DNA from: Solibacillus sp. R5-41
GTDB lineage: Bacteria; Bacillota; Bacilli; Bacillales_A; Planococcaceae
DNA length: 64,000 nt
Direction of reading: 5' to 3'
Assembly: GCF_002736105.1 (NCBI RefSeq)
Contig: NZ_CP024123.1
Coordinates: 3,278,001-3,342,000, forward strand
Positions 46,167-54,805 of the stretch are shown here, one piece after another (within the stretch, counting starts at the first letter, position 1; the number at the start of each line of letters is the position of its first letter). The notes beneath the pieces are model-generated. The model did not search any database, was not told where the DNA came from, and saw nothing but the letters and a program-made list of their open reading frames with translations. Both the position numbers and the translations under genes were made by a program.

Positions 46167-46898
46167 TTATCTTTTAATCTCACTTATAAATTTATAGCTA
46201 TCCGCTCGATACGTACTTTCTACCACTTCAAATGGGAAGCCGTCGCTAAAGTAACTGATCCGCTTAATATTTAAAACAGCGGAAGTTGGGTTTATTTTTA
46301 AATGTTTACTTTCATCTTTTGTCACAAGGGAAGCCTCTATTTGCTGTACTGCATTGCCAATTTTTTGTTGAAACTTCCCTTCAATTAGCGCATATATAGA
46401 GCCCAATACTTTTTGTTCATCCAAATCTGGCAATAATCTTACAGGTATATAGGCGTGCTCGATGCCCATTGGTTTATTATCGGCACTTCGAATACGGACA
46501 ATGTAAAAAACCTCCACCCCTGGCTCTAAAAATAAATCATTTGCTATATCGAGCGAAGGGATTATTTTTTCAAACCGCAATACTTTGCTGCTTGGTTTCA
46601 TACCTCGTGCTAGCATATCCTCTGAAAAACTCCGAAGACCTGTTAGTGGCTGCTCTAATTTTGGATTGGCTACATAAGTCCCTCGCCCTTTTTCACGATA
46701 TAATAGACCACTATTAACCAAGTTTGTGATTGCTTGTCTAACGGTCATTCGGCTTACATCAAATTGAACCGAAAGCTCTCGTTCAGAAGGGATATTTTCA
46801 CCAATTTTATAACTCTTTGAATAAATGCTTTGCTTTAAAATCTCTTCTATTTGCCCATAAATTGGGATTCTAGAATTTTTATCAATTTTTGTATGCAT
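46167..46898 (-). CDS. nagR: GntR-family regulator of amino-sugar use (NagR/YvoA-like)
   Basis: 243 residues. N-terminal GntR winged helix (IPIYGQIEEILKQSI, NIPSERELSVQFDVSRMTVRQAI) and a C-terminal HutC-type UTRA ligand domain (GLRSFSEDMLARGMKPSS, RIRSADNKPMGIEHAYIP). NagR homologues bind dre sites and are released by GlcNAc-6-P or GlcN-6-P. Such sites lie upstream of nagA and of the PTS operon. Lies 18 bases after nagA. Confidence 0.92.
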   Translation of the reverse strand: MHTKIDKNSRIPIYGQIEEILKQSIYSKSYKIGENIPSERELSVQFDVSRMTVRQAITNLVNSGLLYREKGRGTYVANPKLEQPLTGLRSFSEDMLARGMKPSSKVLRFEKIIPSLDIANDLFLEPGVEVFYIVRIRSADNKPMGIEHAYIPVRLLPDLDEQKVLGSIYALIEGKFQQKIGNAVQQIEASLVTKDESKHLKINPTSAVLNIKRISYFSDGFPFEVVESTYRADSYKFISEIKR

Positions 46899-46916
46899 CT
46901 TTAATACCTCTCAAAT

Positions 46917-48074
46917 TCAGGATTTTTCATAAACAACCTGTCCTTGACGAATTGTTTTATGCACTGTTAATTCGCTGTCTATTAATACGAGATCAGCTTC
47001 ATAACCAACAGCAATGCGCCCTTTTGTAGTGGCATGTAGTTGTTGTGCTATATTTGACGAGGTCATCGCAACAATGTCTTCTAAACTACAAGCCGTAACC
47101 GCTCTCATATTTTTCAAAGCTTGCTCCATCGTGAGGACACTTCCAGCCAATGAACCGTCGTTTAACCGTGCACCATCTTCCGCAACATACACCGTTTGCC
47201 CACCTAAATCATATTCACCATAAGGTAATCCCTTTGCTCTCATGGCATCTGTTATTAAAATAATTTGCTTGGGCCCTTTCACTTTATAAACTAAGTTTAC
47301 AGCTTTTGGATGACAATGAATAAAATCGACAATTAACTCCACGAATATTTCATCATCTTGTAATGCCGCGCCAACTACTCCTGGTTCACGGTGATGGAAT
47401 GGACGCATTTGATTAAACAAATGGGTTGCTTGTGTTACACCTGCATCAACAGCTTTTTGCACTTCATCCATTGTTGCATCCGTATGTCCCATAGAGGCAA
47501 TAATATTAAGGTGACGCAGCTTCTTTACAAACGCCAATCCATTTTCAAGTTCTGGCGCGACCGTCATTATTTTTATTAATCCACCACTTAACTCCTGCCA
47601 ACGCTCAAGTAGTGGAATGCAAGGTGGTTGCATAAACTCGACTGGTTGTGCACCTGCACGCTTAACCGATAAAAATGGCCCTTCGACATGGACACCTAAT
47701 AGCTGAGCCCCTTCAAAATGATCTTCATAGTTTTTCACATTTACTAAAGCAGCCTCGATATTTCCGATTGATTGGGTCATCGTCGTAGCTAAAAAACTAG
47801 TTACGCCTTCTTTCACTAAATGCTTTGATATTTCTTCCAACGCTTGCTGCGAACTGTCCATCGTATCAAAGCCATTCGCTCCATGAATGTGAATATCAAT
47901 AAATCCAGGAAGTAAAAATAATGACTGTTGTTTACAATCAATTGTCCGCATTGCTTCTTTTTTTAAAGATTGGCCAATTTCAATAATTTTCCCATTTTCA
48001 ATAAAGATGTCGCATATTTCTTGTCTTTCATCGCAATTAACAATTGTACTATTCGTAATGAGCAATGTTTCCAT
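46917..48074 (-). CDS. nagA: N-acetylglucosamine-6-phosphate deacetylase
   Basis: Converts GlcNAc-6-P to GlcN-6-P and acetate. 385 residues. Amidohydrolase marks: LLPGFIDIHIHGANGFDTMD (metal HxH), GVHVEGPFLSVKRAGAQP, SMGHTDATMDEV, THLFNQMRPFHHREPG, and the late ILITDAMRAKGLPYG. Start at METLLI with GGTGGTGG about 8 bases upstream. No nagB is seen in the window. Leads nagA-nagR-ptsH-ptsI. Confidence 0.95.
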   Translation of the reverse strand: METLLITNSTIVNCDERQEICDIFIENGKIIEIGQSLKKEAMRTIDCKQQSLFLLPGFIDIHIHGANGFDTMDSSQQALEEISKHLVKEGVTSFLATTMTQSIGNIEAALVNVKNYEDHFEGAQLLGVHVEGPFLSVKRAGAQPVEFMQPPCIPLLERWQELSGGLIKIMTVAPELENGLAFVKKLRHLNIIASMGHTDATMDEVQKAVDAGVTQATHLFNQMRPFHHREPGVVGAALQDDEIFVELIVDFIHCHPKAVNLVYKVKGPKQIILITDAMRAKGLPYGEYDLGGQTVYVAEDGARLNDGSLAGSVLTMEQALKNMRAVTACSLEDIVAMTSSNIAQQLHATTKGRIAVGYEADLVLIDSELTVHKTIRQGQVVYEKS

Positions 48075-48128
48075 CAATGGTCCACCACCTTTACTATTTA
48101 CTACAACATATTTCGTTTCGTACAACTC

Positions 48129-48153
48129 GGTATAGTTGTCTATACCAATTATA
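48129..48153 (-). promoter_or_regulatory. nagA -10 box and dre operator
   Basis: The perfect dyad GGTATAG-TTGT-CTATACC (48129-48146) lies directly downstream of a minus-strand TATAAT (48148-48153) and 55 bases before nagA. It resembles the NagR dre element. Confidence 0.65.
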
Positions 48154-48331
48154 CACAAAAATTATTTAAATTTAAAATGTTTTTAATATTTTCTGAATTT
48201 TGTAGATATAGCCCCATTTTAATATACGTAGGTATTAAATTGAAATTGTTGAATAAAATTAAAGTATATGAATTTTCGGTAAAAATATTAACAATTCGGT
48301 TTCAATTATGGAAATATACTTAATTTTTCGC

Positions 48332-48363
48332 TATAATGTTTGTGTCAGAACATTCATTCTGAC
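48332..48363 (+). promoter_or_regulatory. Probable ytzE promoter and hairpin
   Basis: TATAAT (48332-48337) followed by a perfect GTCAGAA-CATTCA-TTCTGAC hairpin (48344-48363). The leader to ytzE at 48483 is about 140 bases long, with no coding sequence recognised. The hairpin may be an operator or an RNA element. Confidence 0.45.
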
Positions 48364-48482
48364 CAAACTTTTAGAAAAGGGGCTGTCTAAGGCAATCAAT
48401 TAAGTCCTCAGTGCACTCCGCACAAAACTTGTCGTCCGCTAGTCTTATGCCATGAGAATTAAGATCGAAGGAGTGGTTTTTT

Positions 48483-48704
48483 TTGAAACCAACTACTGAC
48501 AGAATGCTTAATCGTATTAAAGACGTGTATATGTTTATCTTAAATAAAGGTGAAGTGACTACACAGGATTTGGTCGAAGAGTTCAACATCACTCCTCGCA
48601 CCATTCAAAGAGATTTGAATGTGTTAGCCTTCAATGACTTGGTTGTTAGCCCAAGTCGGGGTAAATGGACAACGACGAAGAAAAAAGTAAAAATGACATC
48701 TTAG
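48483..48704 (+). CDS. ytzE: YtzE, DeoR-type mini regulator
   Basis: 73 residues, only a DeoR/HTH_11 winged helix (VTTQDLVEEFNITPRTIQRDLNVL region). Very similar to B. subtilis YtzE from memory. Start is TTG with AAGGAG about 9 bases upstream. Divergent from nagA and convergent with the pseudouridine synthase gene. Targets unknown. Confidence 0.88.
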   Translation: MKPTTDRMLNRIKDVYMFILNKGEVTTQDLVEEFNITPRTIQRDLNVLAFNDLVVSPSRGKWTTTKKKVKMTS

Positions 48705-48847
48705 AATAGTAATAGCGGCTGATTCTTATTTTAGTAGAATGGCATGAATTTGCCTCACACATATTATAAGGTGTCGATCAGCTATACAATGTAATAAATT
48801 ATGTATAGTATCAACTATATCTTTTGTAATTCAAAATTTTTGGTAAA

Positions 48848-48886
48848 CTAAAAGAGAATGCCTTTTCGTCGGGGCATTCTCTTTTA
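48848..48886. terminator. Bidirectional terminator between ytzE and the pseudouridine synthase
   Basis: AAAAGAGAATGCC pairs with GGGCATTCTCTTTT. Confidence 0.9.
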
Positions 48887-48903
48887 GCGCGCCTATCTAT
48901 TTT

Positions 48904-49620
48904 TTAGATGTTATGTTTAACTAAATTCGATAATTCTTCTTCCGTTAATTCACGGTAATCCCCTAATTCAAGCTCTGTGTCTAATTGCAGCGGCCCCATC
49001 GATATACGTTTTAAATACGTTACCTTTTTCCCTACGGCTTCAAACATGCGTTTGACTTGATGAAACTTTCCTTCTTGAATCATCAATTCAATTTCTGACT
49101 CAATGCCAGAAGATAAAATAACGAGCTCGCCTGGTTTAGTTTCGTACCCGTCATCCAGCGTTACACCCTTTGCAAACGCTTCAATATCCGCCTCTGTAAC
49201 GACTCCATCAATTTTTGCATAATACCATTTCGGTACATGCTTTTTCGGTGATAGCAAATTATGTGCGAGATTGCCATCATTCGTAATTAATAACAACCCT
49301 TCTGTATCCTTATCCAATCGTCCTACTGGAAACGGCTGAAAATGCTGTACATACGGGTCTAATAAATCAATAACCGTTTGATCATGGCGATCCTCTGTTG
49401 CAGAAATGACGCCTGGTGGTTTATGCATCATAATATAAATAAACTCTACATATTCTACACGCTCTCCGAAAACCGCAACATTTTGCTTAACGGGATCTAC
49501 ATGCATCGCTGAATCCTTCACTACTTCCCCTTCAACTGTAACCGCCTTTTGTTTTAATAAAACCTTTACTTCTTTGCGCGAGCCATAGCCCATATTAGCC
49601 AATAATTTATCTAATCTCAT
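48904..49620 (-). CDS. ytzG: RsuA-family pseudouridine synthase
   Basis: 238 residues; modifies uridine in rRNA (RsuA targets U516 of 16S rRNA in E. coli). N-terminal S4 domain (MRLDKLLANMGYGSRKEVK), catalytic FPVGRLDKDTEGLLLITNDG with the Asp, and HQVKRMFEAVGKKV. GGAGG lies before the ATG. The pair with the MurJ-type flippase is conserved in B. subtilis (ytzG-ytgP). Confidence 0.9.
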   Translation of the reverse strand: MRLDKLLANMGYGSRKEVKVLLKQKAVTVEGEVVKDSAMHVDPVKQNVAVFGERVEYVEFIYIMMHKPPGVISATEDRHDQTVIDLLDPYVQHFQPFPVGRLDKDTEGLLLITNDGNLAHNLLSPKKHVPKWYYAKIDGVVTEADIEAFAKGVTLDDGYETKPGELVILSSGIESEIELMIQEGKFHQVKRMFEAVGKKVTYLKRISMGPLQLDTELELGDYRELTEEELSNLVKHNI

Positions 49621-49638
49621 GAATAATTGCCTCCTTGA

Positions 49639-49832
49639 TTATCAATTACACCCCGGCGTTATTGCGTCCAGATTTTTTTCGAGCATGCTCGAAAAACTCC
49701 TTTTAAAATCTGTGACATCCGCCGGGGCTTTAACTTGATTCAGCCTGGTTTGAACCCCCACTGACTTTAATTTGGAATTCAGCCACCACTTATAAATGAA
49801 GATGACTTCTGCTGAAACAAGTTTAAGAAAAC
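49639..49832 (+). repeat. Structured intergenic repeat, copy I
   Basis: Near-palindrome AATTACACCCCGGCGTTATT (49644-49663). CAGATTTT/AAAATCTG (49669-49712) encloses the perfect 16-base palindrome TTCGAGCATGCTCGAA (49678-49693). Linker GTGACATCCGCCGGGGC. AACTTGATTCAGC (49732-49744) / GCTGAAACAAGTT (49811-49823) encloses GGTTTGAACC (49747-49756). Confidence 0.92.
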
Positions 49833-49861
49833 ACATCCCATCACAACGAATGGAATGTGTT
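49828..49861 (-). terminator. Flippase gene terminator
   Basis: AACACATTCCAT pairs with ATGGGATGTGTT (one mismatch/wobble) then TTTTCTT on the minus strand. Confidence 0.75.
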
Positions 49862-49868
49862 CGTTCGT

Positions 49869-51485
49869 TTATTTAACTAATTTTAATTTACGTGCAATTT
49901 TCGTTATTTTATCACCAAGTAATGCTTGTGCTAAACCGAGTTTGTAAGAAATCACACCGTAAATAGTACCTCCGATGCCAGCACAAATGGCTGCATAAAT
50001 AAAGGCTAAAACTTTCGTGTCAGCTGGTGAAATCCATGTTAATACAAAGTGGGTAATTAACACAGCAAGAATCATCACACCGGTTAAAATAAATATTAAT
50101 AAAATTCTTCGGACGATAATTTTCGCCTTATAGTCCGTTACTTTGTTAATGACCGCAATATTAATGCATATCGTCACACCATAACCAATTGCCGTGGCGA
50201 TAATTGCACCATCAACGGACCACATTTTAATTAAGGGTGTATTTAAAACGGTTTTCGTAAACACCCCTACTAATAGACTAAAGACAACCCACTTTTGATA
50301 TTCAACACCTTGTAAAATGGCTGCTGTCACAGTAAATAGCGCGAATAATACGGCAAGTGGTGCGTAATGACTTAATACTTGTGTACCCATTTCACTTTGT
50401 TCATAGAAGAAATGATATAAATCTTCTGCTAAAGCCGAAATACCTAAAGCAGCTGGCACAGTGATGAATAATAATATTTGATATGTTTTATCCATTGACA
50501 CGCGCACTTGAATGATATCCTTTTGCGCATAAAACTTCGCGATGGTCGGAATGATTGCCATCGAAAAACCTGTCGCTAAAACAACTGGAATCATGACAAT
50601 TTTTTGCGTTAATAAGTTTAGCATAGTGAAATATGTGTCCGTTAGCTTGGCGGATACACCACCAGCAATCATTGCACGGTTAAACGTTAACATATCAACT
50701 AATTGGAATAATGAGCTTCCAAGACCGACGAATACGATTGGTATAGCATACTTAAAGATTTCTTTATACATCGTTGAATAAGGCAATTGATGTTCTTTAG
50801 GTGCAATAACTTGCACCGCCTTTATTTCAGGTCGCAGCCTTTTCCAAAAATAAAATAATGTGGCAAGCCCTCCGATTGAACCGAAAAACGCCGCAAATAC
50901 CGAGACATTTACCGCTGTAACAGGATCACCTTCGAGTACGTTCATGACGATAAACACCCCGCCTAATAAAAAGACGATACGGGCAATTTGTTCAATTAAT
51001 TGTGACACAGAGGTCGGTAAAAAATGACCATAGCCTTGTAAATAACCGCGCACTAAACTCATAAATGGTACTAAAATTAAGGCATAGCTCACCCATTGAA
51101 TAACATTGGCAATTTCCTCAACGGTAAACATTTGCTCATCGTCTGCAATAACAATATTTGCAATCGGGGTTGCCAGCATGTTCATAATTATAAACGCGAT
51201 AAACCCCGTAATAATCATGAGTAATGCACCGGTTTTGACTAAACGACGGCCTGCATCATAATCTCCTATTGCATTATATTTCGAAACAAACTTCGACACT
51301 GCAATCGGCAAGCCCGATATCGCAATCGAAAGCATAATATTATATGGGATATACGCGTAATTATATAAACCAATATTTTCTTCACCAACAATAGCGTAAA
51401 ATGGAAAAATATAAACTAATCCTAAAAGCTTGGATAAAAACAATCCAATGGTTAAAATTGCCGTTCCCTTCATTAATGAAGACAT
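49869..51485 (-). CDS. murJ: MurJ-type lipid II flippase (YtgP, MATE/MOP fold)
   Basis: 538 residues, about 14 transmembrane helices. The N-terminal LMKGTAILTIGLFLSKLLGLVYIFPFY and ISGLPIAVSKFVSKY mark the polysaccharide_synt/SpoVB-YtgP family. B. subtilis YtgP is a lipid II flippase alongside Amj. GGAAGG lies 6 bases before the ATG. Confidence 0.9.
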   Translation of the reverse strand: MSSLMKGTAILTIGLFLSKLLGLVYIFPFYAIVGEENIGLYNYAYIPYNIMLSIAISGLPIAVSKFVSKYNAIGDYDAGRRLVKTGALLMIITGFIAFIIMNMLATPIANIVIADDEQMFTVEEIANVIQWVSYALILVPFMSLVRGYLQGYGHFLPTSVSQLIEQIARIVFLLGGVFIVMNVLEGDPVTAVNVSVFAAFFGSIGGLATLFYFWKRLRPEIKAVQVIAPKEHQLPYSTMYKEIFKYAIPIVFVGLGSSLFQLVDMLTFNRAMIAGGVSAKLTDTYFTMLNLLTQKIVMIPVVLATGFSMAIIPTIAKFYAQKDIIQVRVSMDKTYQILLFITVPAALGISALAEDLYHFFYEQSEMGTQVLSHYAPLAVLFALFTVTAAILQGVEYQKWVVFSLLVGVFTKTVLNTPLIKMWSVDGAIIATAIGYGVTICINIAVINKVTDYKAKIIVRRILLIFILTGVMILAVLITHFVLTWISPADTKVLAFIYAAICAGIGGTIYGVISYKLGLAQALLGDKITKIARKLKLVK

Positions 51486-51780
51486 GAAAAACCTTCCGTT
51501 CTATGTAAAATTCACTAAACTGTATTTCTATTTGCTCAATATTATCGCTAATAAAATTATATTACAATGATTTACCGAAATTAAATTATTACTTTTTATC
51601 CATTTTCGGTCGCTCTTCCTATCGACGGAATCCCATTTACGAGGTTCCCGTACCTTTCCTTTAACAAGTTTACATGTGAAAGTCCATTTACTCAAATAGT
51701 TTCTTTTTTTCATGTATAATAAGTCTTATAGATAGCACTTGAAATACAAATTTTTTTATAGAGAAAGCGAGAAATATCCA

Positions 51781-53052
51781 ATGATTGATGTAATAGTAAT
51801 TGGTGGTGGTCCGTCTGGATTAATGGCCGCGATCGCTGCAGCTGAGCAGCACAAAAAAGTAATGCTTATTGAAAAAGGTTCCAAGCTCGGAAAAAAATTA
51901 GCGATTTCTGGCGGAGGTCGATGCAACGTCACAAACCGTTTATCTGCGGATGAAATCGTCAAACATATTCCTGGCAATGGCCGTTTTTTATACAGTCCCT
52001 TTACCGTTTACAATAACGAAAATATTATCGAATTTTTTGAAGGCCTTGGCGTTCCATTAAAGGAAGAGGATCACGGTCGCATGTTCCCCGTTTCCAATAA
52101 CGCCCACGATGTTGTCGGTGCATTAGAAAAAGAATTAAAACGACTACAAGTAGATGTTCGTTTCCATACTGCTGTTAATAAGCTGTTAATGGATGATGAA
52201 CAAATTTACGGAGTCCGTTTAGCTAGTGGTGAAGAAATACGTGCACAAGCGGTCGTTGTCGCAGTCGGTGGTAAAGCGGTTCCTCAAACAGGCTCTACGG
52301 GAGACGGATACCCTTGGGCTGAGCGCGCTGGTCATACAGTGACGACATTATTCCCAACAGAAGTTCCTGTCACATCTAAAGAACCCTTTATTCAATCACG
52401 TGAACTACAAGGATTGGCATTGCGTGATGTAGCTGTTTCTGTGTTAAATAAAAAGGGCAAAACACTCGTTACCCATCAAATGGACATGCTCTTTACACAT
52501 TTTGGCTTAAGCGGTCCCGCAATTTTAAGATGCAGCCAGTTTATTGTAAAGGAACAATTAAAGACAGGGAGTGCACCTGTTCAAGTTCGAATTCAGTCAT
52601 TAACAGCATACAATGAAGAAACATGCTTCCAATTGCTAAATAAAACGATTAAAGAAGATCCAAAAAAAGCAGTGAAAAATTTATGGAAATCACTCGTCCC
52701 TGAACGATGGCTCCTCTTTTTAATGGAGCGAGCAACTATCGATCCAAGCATGACGGGTATTGAATTATCACAAGAAAAAATTCGCAATCTTGCTCGTGAG
52801 CTCATCAGCTTTACAATGGATGCTCACGGTACACAGCCTATCGAAAAAGCGTTTGTTACTGGCGGTGGTGTTTCCGTAAAAGAAATCGAACCAAAAACGA
52901 TGGCTTCGAAGAAAAAACAGGGACTTTATTTCTGTGGTGAAATATTGGATATCCATGGCTATACGGGCGGTTATAATATTACTTCAGCACTCGTAACAGG
53001 AAGAATTGCGGGAATGAGTGCAGGTCATTATAGTTCTCAAACTGCTAACTAA
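51781..53052 (+). CDS. ytfP: NAD(P)/FAD-dependent oxidoreductase (YtfP/HI0933 family)
   Basis: 423-residue flavoprotein of unknown substrate. FAD-binding [22 protein letters not shown] at the N-terminus, [46 protein letters not shown], and the C-terminal [16 protein letters not shown]. The frame extends 14 codons upstream, but the family begins at this ATG. The ribosome-binding site is weak. Divergent from the flippase gene, as in B. subtilis. Confidence 0.92.
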   Translation: MIDVIVIGGGPSGLMAAIAAAEQHKKVMLIEKGSKLGKKLAISGGGRCNVTNRLSADEIVKHIPGNGRFLYSPFTVYNNENIIEFFEGLGVPLKEEDHGRMFPVSNNAHDVVGALEKELKRLQVDVRFHTAVNKLLMDDEQIYGVRLASGEEIRAQAVVVAVGGKAVPQTGSTGDGYPWAERAGHTVTTLFPTEVPVTSKEPFIQSRELQGLALRDVAVSVLNKKGKTLVTHQMDMLFTHFGLSGPAILRCSQFIVKEQLKTGSAPVQVRIQSLTAYNEETCFQLLNKTIKEDPKKAVKNLWKSLVPERWLLFLMERATIDPSMTGIELSQEKIRNLARELISFTMDAHGTQPIEKAFVTGGGVSVKEIEPKTMASKKKQGLYFCGEILDIHGYTGGYNITSALVTGRIAGMSAGHYSSQTAN

Positions 53053-53100
53053 TTAATGGAAAATGAAACTTAAGCAACACTACGAGGGGGGATCCGAAAC

Positions 53101-53916
53101 ATGCAAAATAACCAAGATTCACCAACAACACTTTATTTGGCCACTGATGAGCAAATGCAGCTCCACTTAACTTCCTATCGAATGCAGGATTTTAATGCGG
53201 AGGAATTTGGATTTCTCGTTCGTGCGAATTGCTATTATGAAATAAAAGAAAAATATGCTAAAAATGTGCCACTTCAATTAATACTTGGATTAAGTAAAAA
53301 TGGTTTAGGCATGTCTTTAGCAATCGATTTGAACAATATTCCAAATACATTGCCAAAACAAATGAAGAAAATTGTTGAACATATACAAAAAAGTCCTGCA
53401 TTTTTACAAAGCATTTCAAGCAACTTAAATGCTTTGATTACGGCTGAGGACCCAGAAACAACGATACATGCAGCGCAGGCAAAGCAATTCTTTTTAAGCC
53501 AAGCACCTCGGGGCATTACATCGTTATCGACAAATCGTCAAACAAACGCGCTTTTTTGGCTATATTACGGGGATAAACTCATTTCAAATGTAAGTCCATT
53601 CACGATTGATGATACGGGTGGCCATATTGCCTTTACGGTAAAAGCAGGATTTAGCCATGAATATATTATGCAATGTTATGAAGTGGAGTGCATGATGCAT
53701 TTATTTAATGAGGAAGATAAGCTTGGCTATTACTTCGAACTTTATTTAGACCAGGAAAATTTCCATCATGAGCAACTTTATAACACGATACCTGATCAGT
53801 TTATGGAAAATGAGGATTTTTTAAACCGTATTTTATTACAAATGAAAAAATGCAATAATGAGCAATACGATGATTATTTACAAGATTTAATCGAAAAATT
53901 TGCTGCAAGTATATAA
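53101..53916 (+). CDS. Hypothetical protein
   Basis: 271 residues with no signal peptide or transmembrane helix. Mixed alpha/beta composition with many aromatic residues; acidic C-terminus. GGGGGG lies 9-10 bases before the ATG, a strong translation signal. Lies 48 bases after ytfP and may be co-transcribed. I recognise no domain; codon use looks like the neighbours, so it is a real gene of unknown function. Confidence 0.75.
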   Translation: MQNNQDSPTTLYLATDEQMQLHLTSYRMQDFNAEEFGFLVRANCYYEIKEKYAKNVPLQLILGLSKNGLGMSLAIDLNNIPNTLPKQMKKIVEHIQKSPAFLQSISSNLNALITAEDPETTIHAAQAKQFFLSQAPRGITSLSTNRQTNALFWLYYGDKLISNVSPFTIDDTGGHIAFTVKAGFSHEYIMQCYEVECMMHLFNEEDKLGYYFELYLDQENFHHEQLYNTIPDQFMENEDFLNRILLQMKKCNNEQYDDYLQDLIEKFAASI

Positions 53917-53938
53917 GGAACTTACAAGCTATATGAAA

Positions 53939-53976
53939 AAGGACAACCATTCGAAATTGAGTGGTTGTCCTTTTTT
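53939..53976. terminator. Bidirectional terminator
   Basis: AAGGACAACCA pairs with TGGTTGTCCTT, followed by TTTT; between convergent genes. Confidence 0.9.
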
Positions 53977-53995
53977 CTTATATAGACTTTTCATT

Positions 53996-54637
53996 TTATA
54001 CGTATAAATAAATTGCGGCAAACATCGCGGCGCTACCAGCTACAACAAATAAATGCCAAATTGCGTGATTGTATGCAATTCGTTTATTTTTATAAAAATA
54101 TGTTCCCGCTGTGTAACAAAGCCCCCCGACAAGCAGTAGGGAAAAACCTTCCCATGAAATATGAGCTAACAGTGGCTTTGCAACAAAAATAATAATCCAG
54201 CCCATCCCAATATAGACAAGCAACGAAACAATTTTAAAGCGGTATACAAAAAACTGTTTTAATATAATGCCAATTGCCGCAAGTACCCATTGAATAACAA
54301 ATATCGTCCAACCGAGATTCCCACCAATAGCTACTAAAACGACCGGTGTATACGTTCCAGCGATTAAAAGGAAAATGGAACTATGATCAAGTTTTTTCAA
54401 AAATACTTTATGTGTTGGCCAAATATGATACATCGTAGAGGCAAAATATAAGCAAAACATGGAAATACCAAAAATGATATAACTAATCATTTCAGTTTGT
54501 GACCCACTTATTTGAGCCTTTTCTATTAATAAAAGTGTTGCAGGTATTGTTAACAACGCTGCAATTCCATGCGTTAATCCATTCCAAAATTCCTCTTTTG
54601 CACTATAACTACTCTGATTCGTCATTACTTGCGTCAC
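53996..54637 (-). CDS. trhA: Hemolysin III family / TrhA membrane protein
   Basis: 213 residues, seven helices, PAQR-like family. Conserved marks: EEFWNGLTHGIAALL, STMYHIWPTHKVFLKKLDHSSIFLLIAGTYTP is the core region, and the C-terminal HAIWHLFVVAGSAAMF with the zinc-type histidines. Despite the name most homologues are not toxins; B. subtilis YqfA influences membrane fluidity. GTG at 54637 has AGAGGTG 7 bases upstream; an ATG four codons later is an alternative. Confidence 0.9.
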   Translation of the reverse strand: MTQVMTNQSSYSAKEEFWNGLTHGIAALLTIPATLLLIEKAQISGSQTEMISYIIFGISMFCLYFASTMYHIWPTHKVFLKKLDHSSIFLLIAGTYTPVVLVAIGGNLGWTIFVIQWVLAAIGIILKQFFVYRFKIVSLLVYIGMGWIIIFVAKPLLAHISWEGFSLLLVGGLCYTAGTYFYKNKRIAYNHAIWHLFVVAGSAAMFAAIYLYV

Positions 54638-54763
54638 GCCAATGCACCTCTTTCTTACATTAAGTATAATAGACGTGCCGAATAAGTAGTAGAGAAAAGT
54701 GTCATGCATATGATGTGATGTTTATCATGGGTTAGTTGGATATTTGTTCCTCTAACAAAAATA

Positions 54764-54789
54764 GAAGTACACTCATGAAGAGGTACTTC
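54764..54789. terminator. Terminator of the large secreted protein gene
   Basis: GAAGTAC pairs with GTACTTC around a 12-base loop, T-rich on both sides. Confidence 0.65.
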
Positions 54790-54805
54790 CTTTTGATAAT
54801 TGATT

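Noticed and set aside
48371-48604. Minus-strand frame opposite ytzE and its leader
   Set aside because: Antisense to a recognisable regulator and no ribosome-binding site.
1806-49832. Interspersed repeats considered as a CRISPR array or an IS/MITE
   Set aside because: Copies are kilobases apart with no spacers, so not CRISPR. I see no terminal inverted repeats with flanking target duplications or a transposase, so a classic MITE is not supported, though mobility cannot be excluded.
53996-54637. Hemolysin III annotation taken as a toxin
   Set aside because: The family name is historical; the sequence is a seven-helix PAQR-like membrane protein found in most Bacillales.
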